Translations under genes and position numbers: made by a program
Shown here: in pieces, positions 53,207 through 61,827 of the stretch
Layout of the letters: each line of letters starts with the position of its first letter
Position numbering within the stretch: position 1 is the stretch's first letter
NCBI RefSeq assembly: GCF_000725495.1
Contig: NZ_KL647039.1
Location: 86,287-150,286 of the forward strand
Source of the DNA: Streptomyces aureus
Lineage (GTDB): Bacteria; Actinomycetota; Actinomycetes; Streptomycetales; Streptomycetaceae
Direction: 5' to 3'
Length of the DNA stretch: 64,000 nucleotides
The notes under the pieces: generated by a model
The model's database searches: none
The model's input: the letters and a program-made list of their open reading frames with translations, nothing else
Told to the model about the DNA's origin: nothing

Positions 53207-54850
53207 TCAGCCCTCCTGGAAGCTCCGCAGGATCACGTCGAACTGCTTCTTGGTGGCGGTCCATTCACCGGCCGGCGAGGACTCGTAGACGGCGTACTCG
53301 GTGCCGTCGCTCTTCATGTATCCGACGTCGATCGCGTGGTAGGGACTCGCGAAGTAGTGCGGCGGGTCCTGCGCCCGGGCGTCCCACGTGTACTCCCAGC
53401 GGGCACCCGGCTGGTCGCGGAAGAGTTCCTCCTTGAGGAGCAGTTGGCTGTAGTCCCGCAGCCGCCCGGCAAGCTTCTCGTCCAGGTTGACCATGTGCTT
53501 GTACGAGGAGCTGAAGTCCGGATCGGTGTCGACGGCGACCCGCACGAGGTGCTTGCCGTTGTCGGGTGTGAAGTCGACCTGCTGGAGGCCGTCCTTGTCG
53601 ATGGAGACGGACCGGGTCCACCCCTTGGGCAGGGAGATGCTGAAGCCCACCGGATCGTCACGGCGTTCCCAGCCCGCGGGGACCCCCTGACCGCCCTTGC
53701 CGCTCGGCTTGGGGTCGGCGCTGCGGGTCGAGGATCCGGAGGTGGAGTCGCTGGAGGAGGCGGGGTCGCCGGGACCGCCGAGGCCGCCCGTGCCGAAGTG
53801 CTGGAGCGCGATCGCGACACCCCCGCCGACGGTCGCCGCGAGGGCGACCACCAGGGCGAACGTCCGCAACCGGTGCCGCTTGGGCGGAGCGGTCACGGAT
53901 CCGTAGGACTCCGGCGGATAGGGCGTGACGGAGGCCGTCTGCACACGGGTACCGGTGCCGGTCCTCCGCTCCGGGCCGCGGTACGGCGTCCGCACGGTCG
54001 GCGCGTAGGACTGCACCCCGCCCGGCAGCCGTCCCTCCGCCGCCTCGGCGAGCATGTGCTCGGCCTGCTCGGCACTGGGCCGCTCGGCCGGATCCTTGCG
54101 CAGCAGCGCGGCGAGGACGGGCGCCAGCACACCCGCGTTGACCGCTTCCGCGGGCTCCTCGTCCACCACGGCCTGCATGGTGCCGATGGGGGACGTGCGG
54201 CGGAACGGGGAGCGGCCCTCCACGGCCGTGTAGAGCGTGGCGCCCAGGGCCCAGAGGTCGGAGGACGGGCCGGGGTCGTGGCCGCGGACCCGCTCGGGGG
54301 CGAGGTAGTCGACGGAACCGACGATCTCGCCGGTGCGCGTGATCGTCGTGTCGCCCTCGACCTGGGCGATCCCGAAGTCGGTGAGCAGGACACGGCGGTC
54401 GGGCGACAGCAGGACGTTGCCCGGCTTCACGTCGCGGTGCAGCACACCGGCCGCGTGGGCGGCGCGCAGCGCGCGCAGCACCCACAGGCCGATCCGTGCC
54501 GCCTCGGCGGGTTCGAGCCGTCCCTGCTCCTTGACCTCGTCGGCCAGCGAGTTGCCCTCGACCAGCTCCATGACGATCCACGGCCGGCTGTCGTGCTCCA
54601 GCACGTCGTGGATGGTGACGACGGCCGAGTGGTTGATCCGGGCCGCCGCCCGCGCCTCGGCGTGGGTCCGGGCGAGCAGCCGGGCGAGGTCGCTCTCGGC
54701 GACGTACAGCGCGGCCGTCAGCTCCTTGACCGCGACGGCGCGGTGCAGCACCTCATCATGGGCGCGCCAAACCCGGCCCATGCCACCGCTGCCGATGGAT
54801 TCGACAAGCCGGTAGCGGCCCGCGAGGAGCAGGCCCTGCATCTGATTCAC
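53207..54850 (-). CDS. membrane Ser/Thr protein kinase
   Basis: 547 residues from GTG 54850 (MNQMQGLLLAGRYRL) with GGGGAAA upstream; ATG 54841 is an alternative. The kinase domain has the Gly loop IGSGGMGRVW, Lys42, LHRDVKPGN, LTDFGIAQ and SVDYLAPE, all intact. A membrane helix lies at about 325-348 (TFALVVALAATVGGGVAIAL). The outside domain begins after a Ser-rich linker (GFSISLPKGWTRSVSIDKD) and ends DVILRSFQEG. It is the third of the five-kinase run, with 106 bases to the next gene. A longer upstream frame would cross the intergenic region and is not real. Confidence 0.92.
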   Translation of the reverse strand: MNQMQGLLLAGRYRLVESIGSGGMGRVWRAHDEVLHRAVAVKELTAALYVAESDLARLLARTHAEARAAARINHSAVVTIHDVLEHDSRPWIVMELVEGNSLADEVKEQGRLEPAEAARIGLWVLRALRAAHAAGVLHRDVKPGNVLLSPDRRVLLTDFGIAQVEGDTTITRTGEIVGSVDYLAPERVRGHDPGPSSDLWALGATLYTAVEGRSPFRRTSPIGTMQAVVDEEPAEAVNAGVLAPVLAALLRKDPAERPSAEQAEHMLAEAAEGRLPGGVQSYAPTVRTPYRGPERRTGTGTRVQTASVTPYPPESYGSVTAPPKRHRLRTFALVVALAATVGGGVAIALQHFGTGGLGGPGDPASSSDSTSGSSTRSADPKPSGKGGQGVPAGWERRDDPVGFSISLPKGWTRSVSIDKDGLQQVDFTPDNGKHLVRVAVDTDPDFSSSYKHMVNLDEKLAGRLRDYSQLLLKEELFRDQPGARWEYTWDARAQDPPHYFASPYHAIDVGYMKSDGTEYAVYESSPAGEWTATKKQFDVILRSFQEG

Positions 54851-54948
54851 GTTTCCCCGCAATGGTCTTGACAGGGTCAGACTAAAGAGCGGTACCCACC
54901 CTGGGAACAAGCGGGGTCCTACGGAGACCGCACTGTGACGGTTGTCGC

Positions 54949-54967
54949 TTCCCTCTACGGAAGGGAA
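54949..54967. terminator. weak hairpin in the gap between kinase genes
   Basis: TTCCCT (54949-54954) pairs with AGGGAA (54962-54967). It lies in the 179-base gap after the pseudokinase gene and before the next kinase, which also carries that gene's promoter. Low stability. Confidence 0.3.
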
Positions 54968-55029
54968 CCGTTTGGTGTTCAAGCGCCCCCGCCTGCCCAA
55001 ACACGGCCTGCGGCGCGCAAAACGGTTGT

Positions 55030-58029
55030 TCAGCGGGTGACTTGGTACGTCGACGACGCCTGTTCGTAGAGCCGGGTCACCTCGTCGCGCTCCGCGTCCG
55101 GACCGCGGACCTGCACCACGTGGTAGTGCCCGGAGACGAGGATCGCGAGGTTGCGCACATAGAGCGAGTGCCCCGCGGAGTCCTGCCAGGTGAACTGGCC
55201 CTCGGCCATGGACCTGCCGCCCACGTCGATGCGCCGCATCCCGCTGGAGGTGGCCCAGGTGGAGTCGCGGAAGGGCTGCAACTCCTTCTCGCTCTCGCGC
55301 TGGTAGGTCATCGGGTCGCTGCCGTACGTGGCCGTCCCGTCCCGTCCGGGGACGACGATGAGCTCGAAGTCCCCCTGGGAGTAGACGACCTGGCCGCGCC
55401 CGTTCTTCGGCGAGCGGGTCCAGCCGCTCGCCACCGCGACCTGGAAGCCCTCCGGGTCCTTGCGGAGCGTGAACCCCTGGGCGACGTCGGGGTCGGAGGC
55501 GGTGTGCGAGCTCGAACCGGCCGTCTTCGAGGGACTCGTGCCGGGGTCGGGCGAGGACTGGTCGGAGGAGGGCGCGCTGCTCGCCGACGGGTCCCCGCCG
55601 GACGGCGAGGCGGGGCCCGCCTGCCCCGCGTTGCCGGTCCGCTCGTCGGCGGCGCCGTCGCGATCCGCCTTCGGCATGAAGACGACCGCGTACGCGACCG
55701 CCGCGGCCAGCAGGACCAGGACCAGCAGGAGCAGGTTCCGGCCCAGCCTGCGGGGGGCCTCGTTCTCCTGCCGGGCCCGCTTGTGGCGGGCGTGCGGGCT
55801 GGTCGCGGGCAGCCCGGCGCGGCGCCTGCGGACGATCTCGCCCCGGCGCCTGACGATCGGCAGCCGGCTCGGGTCCACGGGCGGCACGGGCACGACGTGC
55901 GTCCCGGCCTCGGGCTCGGGCGCGGAGCGCACCAACGAGCGCAGCCAGCCGCGCAGTTCCTCGAAGTCCAGGCGCTCGGTGGGGTCCTGGCGCAGCAGCG
56001 ACTCGACGACGGGCCGCAGCGGCCCGCACTCCTCGGCGAAGGCCGGCGGCTCCGCGCACACCAGCTGGACCAGCTCGGCGGTGTTCTCCTCCGGATAGGG
56101 GGCGTGTCCCTGCACGGCGCGGAAGAGCAGCGCGCCGAGCGCCCACAGGTCCGTCGCCGGGCCGATCGGGGCGGCCAGCTGCCAGTTCTCGTGCACCGGT
56201 CCGGCCTGCTCCGGGGCCCAGCGTTCGGTGACCGGTCCGACCAGGGCCATGCGCGCCTGCCGGGCCCGCTCGGCCGCGAGCGCGGTGGCCGGTCCCCGGC
56301 GCGGCGGTGCCCCGGCGGCCGGGCCGTCCCAGCCGCCGCGGCCGGAGCCGTGCGGGGCGGGAACGGGACTTCCCGGGACGCCCGGCGCCCGGGCGGGGCC
56401 GGTGGCCGGGGAGAGGCCGGGCGGACGGTGCCCGGGGTCGGCGAAACCGCCGGGGGGTACGGGCACCTGGGTGCCGCCGGGCACCTGGAATCCGCCGTGG
56501 GTCCGGCCGCCGTCCGCGGCTCCGGAGTCTCCGAAGGGTCCCCCGGGTGCGGGGACACCGGGACGGGAGCCGTGCCCCGGGCCGCGGGGGGCCTGTCCGG
56601 GTGCGAGCGCAGAGGGGCCGTACAGCGGGTCCCCGGGCGCGGGTCCGGCGCCGGGTCCCGGGGGGAGCGTCGGGTGGGTCCGGCCGTCGCCGCCGAGGGT
56701 TCCGGCGGGCCCCGGCCGCGTTCCGTACCTGCCGGTGCCGCCGACCCCGTACGGGTCGGCTATCTGGCCCGGGGGCGCGCCGTCCGGGTGCCGGCGGCCG
56801 TCCTGACCGGTGCCGCCGGGGTGGCCGGTCTGTGCGGGCAGCTGCGGCGGGACGGGCGCCCGGGTGCCCGGGGAGGTGCCGTACCCGCCGTCCTGGCCGG
56901 TCCGCTCGCCGGGCGCCGCGGGACGGGGTGCCGGAAGGGCGAGCGGGTCGCCCCGCCGCTCCCCCTGCACCCGGGCGGCGGCCCGCGCTCCGGCGCGGTA
57001 CGCGGCGATCGCTCCGGCGCGGGCGGCACGGATGTCGTCCCCGGCGTCCTCGCCGCCCTCACGGGTCCGCCCTCCGCCGTCCGCCGCGGGCGCGCCCGCG
57101 GGACCGCCGGGGACCGCCGGACCGGCGGCTTCGAGCGCGCGCGGGCCACGGCCCGCCGCGGGGGCCCCGGGGACCGGTGCCCCGGGGACGGGTGTTCCCT
57201 GCTCGGCGCGGGCCTCGATCGCCGCCCGCCGGGCCGCCTCGGCGTCGGCGCCGCTCGTGGCCGCCACCGCGACACCGCGCGGGGCACCCCCGAATCCGGT
57301 CCCGCCGACGGCGGGACCGCGCGCACCGGCGGAGGCACCCGGAGCGGTGCCCGCCGCTGCCGGGCCGCCGTCCCCGGGCCGGCCGGTGCGGGGACCGGCC
57401 GTGACGTCTTCCTCGGGCGCCGGTACGGGGTCGTATCCGCACAGCGCCTCTTCGGCGGCCCCGGCCGCCAGTCCGGTGAGCAGGACCCGTCCGTCGTCGC
57501 AGACGAGCACCGTGCGCGCGGTGATGTTGCGGTGCACCCAGCCGTGGGCGTGCAGGACCCGCAGCGCGGTCAGGACGTCGGCGGCGACCTCGGCGGCGCG
57601 ATAGGGGCTGAGCGGCCTCTCGGCGAGGAGCGCGGCCAGCGGCCGGGCGGGCACCAGCTCACTGACGATCCACAGCGAACCGCCCTCGGCGAACACATCG
57701 AAGACCTGGTCGAGCCGGGGGTGGTCGGGGATCCGCGCTGCCGCCTGCGCCGCGTCGATCGCGCGCAGCACCGCCGGTTCGGTGGGACGCCGGTTCGTGC
57801 GCGCCGATGCCCGCCGCACCCCGCCGTCGCGGGCCACGAACCCGTCGGGCAGTCCGTCCGCGTCGAGCACCTCGGCCTCGACGACCTCGGGCAACGGCAC
57901 CTGACGGACCAGGACTTCCTGCCCGCTGTAGGTGTCGAAGGCCCGGCTCTCGGCGAGTTCGTACTCGTCGGACGGCGGCAGGGGCAGGCGGTAGCGGTCG
58001 GCCAGTACCCGTCCCGCGTAGTCGTCCAC
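55030..58029 (-). CDS. split pseudokinase of the Ser/Thr kinase family, membrane-anchored
   Basis: 999 residues from GTG 58029 with GGGGGAG five bases upstream. Residues ~1-190 form a kinase N-lobe and catalytic-loop region that has lost its key residues: no Gly loop, Arg42 where the ATP-binding Lys belongs (VLVRQV), HRN (166-168) for HRD, and LTG (184-186) for DFG. The rest of the kinase C-lobe resumes only at WAPEQ (604-608), then DLWALGALLFRAVQG. In between lie ~420 residues of Gly/Pro/Ala-rich sequence. A membrane helix (about 763-785) and the same type of outside domain as its neighbours follow (GFQVAVASGWTRSP). Probably a non-catalytic scaffold or regulator of adjacent kinases. Confidence 0.9.
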   Translation of the reverse strand: MDDYAGRVLADRYRLPLPPSDEYELAESRAFDTYSGQEVLVRQVPLPEVVEAEVLDADGLPDGFVARDGGVRRASARTNRRPTEPAVLRAIDAAQAAARIPDHPRLDQVFDVFAEGGSLWIVSELVPARPLAALLAERPLSPYRAAEVAADVLTALRVLHAHGWVHRNITARTVLVCDDGRVLLTGLAAGAAEEALCGYDPVPAPEEDVTAGPRTGRPGDGGPAAAGTAPGASAGARGPAVGGTGFGGAPRGVAVAATSGADAEAARRAAIEARAEQGTPVPGAPVPGAPAAGRGPRALEAAGPAVPGGPAGAPAADGGGRTREGGEDAGDDIRAARAGAIAAYRAGARAAARVQGERRGDPLALPAPRPAAPGERTGQDGGYGTSPGTRAPVPPQLPAQTGHPGGTGQDGRRHPDGAPPGQIADPYGVGGTGRYGTRPGPAGTLGGDGRTHPTLPPGPGAGPAPGDPLYGPSALAPGQAPRGPGHGSRPGVPAPGGPFGDSGAADGGRTHGGFQVPGGTQVPVPPGGFADPGHRPPGLSPATGPARAPGVPGSPVPAPHGSGRGGWDGPAAGAPPRRGPATALAAERARQARMALVGPVTERWAPEQAGPVHENWQLAAPIGPATDLWALGALLFRAVQGHAPYPEENTAELVQLVCAEPPAFAEECGPLRPVVESLLRQDPTERLDFEELRGWLRSLVRSAPEPEAGTHVVPVPPVDPSRLPIVRRRGEIVRRRRAGLPATSPHARHKRARQENEAPRRLGRNLLLLVLVLLAAAVAYAVVFMPKADRDGAADERTGNAGQAGPASPSGGDPSASSAPSSDQSSPDPGTSPSKTAGSSSHTASDPDVAQGFTLRKDPEGFQVAVASGWTRSPKNGRGQVVYSQGDFELIVVPGRDGTATYGSDPMTYQRESEKELQPFRDSTWATSSGMRRIDVGGRSMAEGQFTWQDSAGHSLYVRNLAILVSGHYHVVQVRGPDAERDEVTRLYEQASSTYQVTR

Positions 58030-58178
58030 GATGCTCCCCCAGCCGACCGGTTGGTCAATTCCGTTCGCCGTGCGTTCCGTTGTGGCTTCGTTCGGTCCGC
58101 AACCACTCACGATACGTGCCCGGGGCAACCCGCAGAGCGGTGATGCCGGATCTCGGGCCCTGTTCGTCGCGGAACGTC

Positions 58179-58228
58179 ACCCGGGGGTGCCGTCAGGACC
58201 GGTCCGGACCCCGACGGCACCCCCGGGT
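58179..58228. terminator. terminator of the kinase gene at 58239
   Basis: A perfect 16-bp stem (58179-58194 with 58213-58228) around an 18-base loop, itself partly palindromic (GGACCGGTCC), begins 11 bases after the stop. It separates this kinase from the pseudokinase gene downstream. Confidence 0.92.
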
Positions 58229-58238
58229 ACCCCGTGCG

Positions 58239-60404
58239 TCACGACTTGGGCTGGAACGTCCCGGTCAGCGTCGCCCAGGTGCTCTTGCGCAGCGCGCTGT
58301 CCCAGCCGGAGTCCTTCGCCGTGTACATCAGCCCGTACCCCTGGTGCGAGTTCACGACGAAACCACGGTCGATCGTGTGGAACGTGGTGCCGCCGTCCAC
58401 CGACGTGAACTCCCAGTCGGCGGTGTTCCAGCCCCGGTAGTCCACCTTCTCTATGCTGATCCGCCGGTACTGGGAGCGCGTCATGTAGCGCTCCTGGTTC
58501 TTCCAGTCCGCGACCGGGTCGTCCTTGGGCGTCGACGTCCAGCCCACCAGGAGCTTCTGCCCGTCGGGGCCGGTGAAGCGGACTCCCGCGGAGTCCTGGG
58601 ACTGGTACTTCCACCCCTTGGGCAGCCCGATCGAGAAGCCCTGGCCGCTCTTGTAGGTCCTCACGGCGGTGGAACCCGAGCCCGGCTCCTTGCCGCCGGT
58701 GCTCGTGCCGTCCGCCCCGCTCGCGTCGTCGTCCGTGTCCGAGGACGTGTTCGCACTGTCGTCCGAACCGGAGCCGGAGGTGTCGTCGGAGCCGGAACCC
58801 GACTTGTCGCCGCTGTCGGTGTGCGCGGCGTCGCTCTTGCTCTTGCCGTCGCTCTTGCCGTCACCGCCGCTCTTGCCGCCGCCGGAGCCCGGCGTGCTGG
58901 ACGCGGTGCTCTTGGCGCCGCCGCCGGAGCCGCTCTTGGCGCCGTTGTCGTCCCCGCCGCCGCCGAAGGTGATGGCCAGCACGGTGCCGACCACGGCCAG
59001 CGCAACGACGACCGCGAGGATCACGAGGGTGCGCCGCGGCACGACGTCGGTGATCGAGGCCTTGGGCGCCGGGCGCGCCGGGCGCTCGGGAGCCACCGGC
59101 CATCCGGACCCGGAACCGCCACGCCGGCCGCCGGCGCCCGCACCGGAGGTGCCCGGCCTGCCGTCGGGGCCGGCCTTCTGCGCCGGCACGGACGCGTTCA
59201 CCGCGGTCGCGGGCGCGGAGGTGTCACCGGCCGTGCCGGACTCCCCGCCGGTGCCCGAAGCCGTCTGCGGGGAGGCCGCCTTGACGGCTCCGTCCCCGGT
59301 GGTGGAGGCCGGGGAGCCGGCCGTCTTGGCGCGGGCCGTCGCCGCCGACGTGGCCGCCGCGGTGGCGGCACCGGCCGCGGTCGCGGCCTTGCGCACCGAC
59401 CGCAGGGCCCCGCGCAGCCGCTCCGCGGGCTCCTCGCCCTTCTTCGCGCCGGAGGCCGCACCGCCGCGCCGGGAGGGCTCCTCCGGCAGCGGGGGCATGG
59501 CCACGACCTTCGTCGCGTCCTGCGGCTCCGGCTCGCCCTTCCCGGGTGCCGTCGCGTTCAGCACGTCGTTGAGCAGGGTCCGGGCGCCCGCGTCGTCGAG
59601 CCTCTGCTCGGGGTCCTTGGCCAGCAGGCCGTAGATCACCTTCTCCAGCGGGCCCGCGTTCTTGGGCTGTTCGACCGGCTCGGTCATCACCGCGGTCAGC
59701 GTCGCGATCGCGGAGCCCTTGTCGTACGGCGGCACGCCCTCGACCGCCGCGTACAGCAGTCCGCCCAGCGACCACAGGTCGGCGGCGGGTCCGGGCTTGT
59801 GACCGCGAGCCCGCTCCGGCGAGATGTAGGAGGGCGCGCCGACGAGCATGCCGGTCGAGGTGATGGACGGGTCGCCCTCCACCTGGGCGATGCCGAAGTC
59901 GGTGAGCACGACCCGGCCGTCGTCGCCGGAGATCAGCACGTTCGACGGCTTCACGTCGCGGTGCAGGATGCCCTCGCGGTGCGCCGCCTGGAGCACGTCG
60001 AGGATCGCGAGCCCCACCTCGGCGGCACGCCTCGGCGTGAGCAGCCCGTCCTCACGGATGGCCTCGGCGAGGGACTTGCCCTCGATGAGTTCCATGACGA
60101 TCCAGGGCCGGTTGTCCTCGTCGACCACGTCGAAGACCGTCACCGCGCCGCTGTTGCGGATCCGCGCGATGGCCTTGGCCTCCCGCAGCGTGCGCGTGAT
60201 CAGCCGGCGCTTCTCGTCCTCGTCGATGGCCGACGGGAACCGCAGCTCCTTCACGGCGACGGTGCGGCCGAGGGTCTCGTCCTCGGCGCGCCACACCGTG
60301 CCCATGCCGCCGCGGCCGAGAACGTCCCCCAGCCGGTACCGCCCGGCGAGGAGACGTTCGCTCTTGTCCTGACGGGATGCTCCCGCCCGCTCCGCCTCCG
60401 ACAT
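58239..60404 (-). CDS. membrane Ser/Thr protein kinase with long low-complexity linkers
   Basis: 721 residues from ATG 60404 with AGGGG upstream; ATG 60416 is possible. The kinase domain (about 20-285) has Gly loop LGRGGMGTVW, Lys52, LHRDVKPSNV, LTDFGIAQ and APSYISPE, all intact. A ~170-residue Ala/Thr/Gly-rich juxtamembrane region precedes the membrane helix (about 458-480, TLVILAVVVALAVVGTVLA), then a ~90-residue Ser/Gly/Asp linker and the outside domain (GFSIGLPKGWKYQSQDSAG). It is first in the kinase run and has its own strong terminator, so it is probably a separate transcription unit. In S. coelicolor the position is, from memory, SCO4775. Confidence 0.93.
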   Translation of the reverse strand: MSEAERAGASRQDKSERLLAGRYRLGDVLGRGGMGTVWRAEDETLGRTVAVKELRFPSAIDEDEKRRLITRTLREAKAIARIRNSGAVTVFDVVDEDNRPWIVMELIEGKSLAEAIREDGLLTPRRAAEVGLAILDVLQAAHREGILHRDVKPSNVLISGDDGRVVLTDFGIAQVEGDPSITSTGMLVGAPSYISPERARGHKPGPAADLWSLGGLLYAAVEGVPPYDKGSAIATLTAVMTEPVEQPKNAGPLEKVIYGLLAKDPEQRLDDAGARTLLNDVLNATAPGKGEPEPQDATKVVAMPPLPEEPSRRGGAASGAKKGEEPAERLRGALRSVRKAATAAGAATAAATSAATARAKTAGSPASTTGDGAVKAASPQTASGTGGESGTAGDTSAPATAVNASVPAQKAGPDGRPGTSGAGAGGRRGGSGSGWPVAPERPARPAPKASITDVVPRRTLVILAVVVALAVVGTVLAITFGGGGDDNGAKSGSGGGAKSTASSTPGSGGGKSGGDGKSDGKSKSDAAHTDSGDKSGSGSDDTSGSGSDDSANTSSDTDDDASGADGTSTGGKEPGSGSTAVRTYKSGQGFSIGLPKGWKYQSQDSAGVRFTGPDGQKLLVGWTSTPKDDPVADWKNQERYMTRSQYRRISIEKVDYRGWNTADWEFTSVDGGTTFHTIDRGFVVNSHQGYGLMYTAKDSGWDSALRKSTWATLTGTFQPKS

Positions 60405-60680
60405 GCGTCCCCTCATGCAACCCGCCCTGACAGAGCCTCCATTGTCCCTCACCCGACAAGTGCCCAGCGCCCTGGGGGCCCCTGGAACCGCAACAGCTCG
60501 GCCAGCGGGACGAACGGACCCGGCCGGCGGCTCGCCCACGGCACACGGCAGGCACCCTCCGGCCACCCCCGGACCCGGTCGGCGGGACCGCGGCACCCGG
60601 TCCGAAAACCGTCTCCCCGCCGTGATCGAAAGACACAGCCACGTACCCCATGATGGGCCGCGGCAAGGAAGGAGCCGGCG

Positions 60681-61757
60681 ATGCGAGCGCCCCGGACACC
60701 TCGGACACTCCTGGCCATACCCCTGTGCCTGGCGCTGCTCACCCTGGTGCGGACGGGCCTTCCGGAGCACTCCCCGGTCGCCGCGCGGACGGCCGCCGGC
60801 CGGAGCGTGCGCACCGCGCTCACCCGCCTGGTGACCCGGGGCGGCGCTCCCGCCGCCGCCCTGCTCGCCGACGACGCGTCCGGTTCGCGCTTCATGAGCA
60901 CCGGCACCGGAATGGCTCGTTCCGATCATTTCCGCGCCGGGAGCGTCACCAAGTCGTTCATCGCGACGGTCGTCCTGCAACTCGCCGCCGAACACCGGCT
61001 GTCCCTGTCCGACTCCGTCGAGGACCATCTGCCCGGCCTGGTGCACGGCGCGGGCAACGACGGCCGCCGCATCACCCTGCGCGCCCTGCTCCAGCACACC
61101 AGCGGCCTCTACGACTTCACCCGTACGACCAGGGGTGCCGTCCCCGTGACCCCGCCTCAGGCCCTGCGCATCGCCCTCACCCATCCCTCCACCGGCCGTG
61201 GCCGCTACGCCTACTCGAACACCGACTACGTGGTGCTCGGCATGATCGTCGAGCAGGTCACCGGCCACTCGTACGCCACCGAGGCCGAGCGGCGCATCAT
61301 CACCCCCCTTCGTCTGACCGGTACTTCGTTCCCGGGCGGCCGCACCTCGCTTCCCTCTCCGCACGGCCGCGCCTACGCCGCCGACGGCTCGGACGTCACC
61401 GAGCTCGACCCCCGCGTGGCCGGCGCGGCGGGCGAGCTGGTGAGCACCCTGGCCGACCTGAACCGCTTCTACGCGGCCCTGCTCGGCGGCCGGCTGCTGC
61501 CCTCGCACTGGCTGCGCGAGATGCTCGACACCCGTGCCGCACACGGCGCGTACGGCATGGGCCTGTTCCCCTTGAAGCTGCCGTGCGGGACCACGGTGTG
61601 GGGACACAACGGCCGGATCTCCGGCAGCTACGTGCGCAGCGCGGCCACCGTCGACGGTCGTCACGTCCTCACCTTCCGGGTGAACACGGGCGGGGTCACG
61701 GACCCGGCGCTCGAACCGGCCCTGCTCGCCGCCGAGTTCTGTCCCCGCACCCCGTAG
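60681..61757 (+). CDS. serine hydrolase of the class C beta-lactamase/DD-peptidase fold
   Basis: 358 residues from ATG 60681 with GGAAGGAG upstream. A hydrophobic N-terminal segment (about 9-25) is a signal peptide or anchor. The penicillin-binding fold has all three motifs: Ser88-x2-Lys91 (SVTK), Tyr178-Ser-Asn180 (YSN) and His309-Asn-Gly311 (HNG). Similar Streptomyces proteins include D-alanyl-D-alanine carboxypeptidases and esterases, so the substrate cannot be fixed. It is divergent from the first kinase gene and convergent with glpD. A role in peptidoglycan trimming would suit the kinase neighbours, but this is inference. Confidence 0.9.
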   Translation: MRAPRTPRTLLAIPLCLALLTLVRTGLPEHSPVAARTAAGRSVRTALTRLVTRGGAPAAALLADDASGSRFMSTGTGMARSDHFRAGSVTKSFIATVVLQLAAEHRLSLSDSVEDHLPGLVHGAGNDGRRITLRALLQHTSGLYDFTRTTRGAVPVTPPQALRIALTHPSTGRGRYAYSNTDYVVLGMIVEQVTGHSYATEAERRIITPLRLTGTSFPGGRTSLPSPHGRAYAADGSDVTELDPRVAGAAGELVSTLADLNRFYAALLGGRLLPSHWLREMLDTRAAHGAYGMGLFPLKLPCGTTVWGHNGRISGSYVRSAATVDGRHVLTFRVNTGGVTDPALEPALLAAEFCPRTP

Positions 61758-61827
61758 AACGGCCGGGCCCCGGGCCGAGATCCCGGATCGGTACACCCGT
61801 TCGAGTGATATCCCGGGAGGGACGAGG

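Noticed and set aside
54851..56146. 979-codon frame joining the kinase at 53207 to upstream sequence
   Set aside because: The extension crosses the intergenic region and is antisense or out of frame to the pseudokinase gene; the kinase starts at GTG 54850 with a ribosome site.
60405..61796. Extension of the first kinase frame to 61796
   Set aside because: It runs antisense through the serine hydrolase gene, which has all three catalytic motifs on the plus strand.
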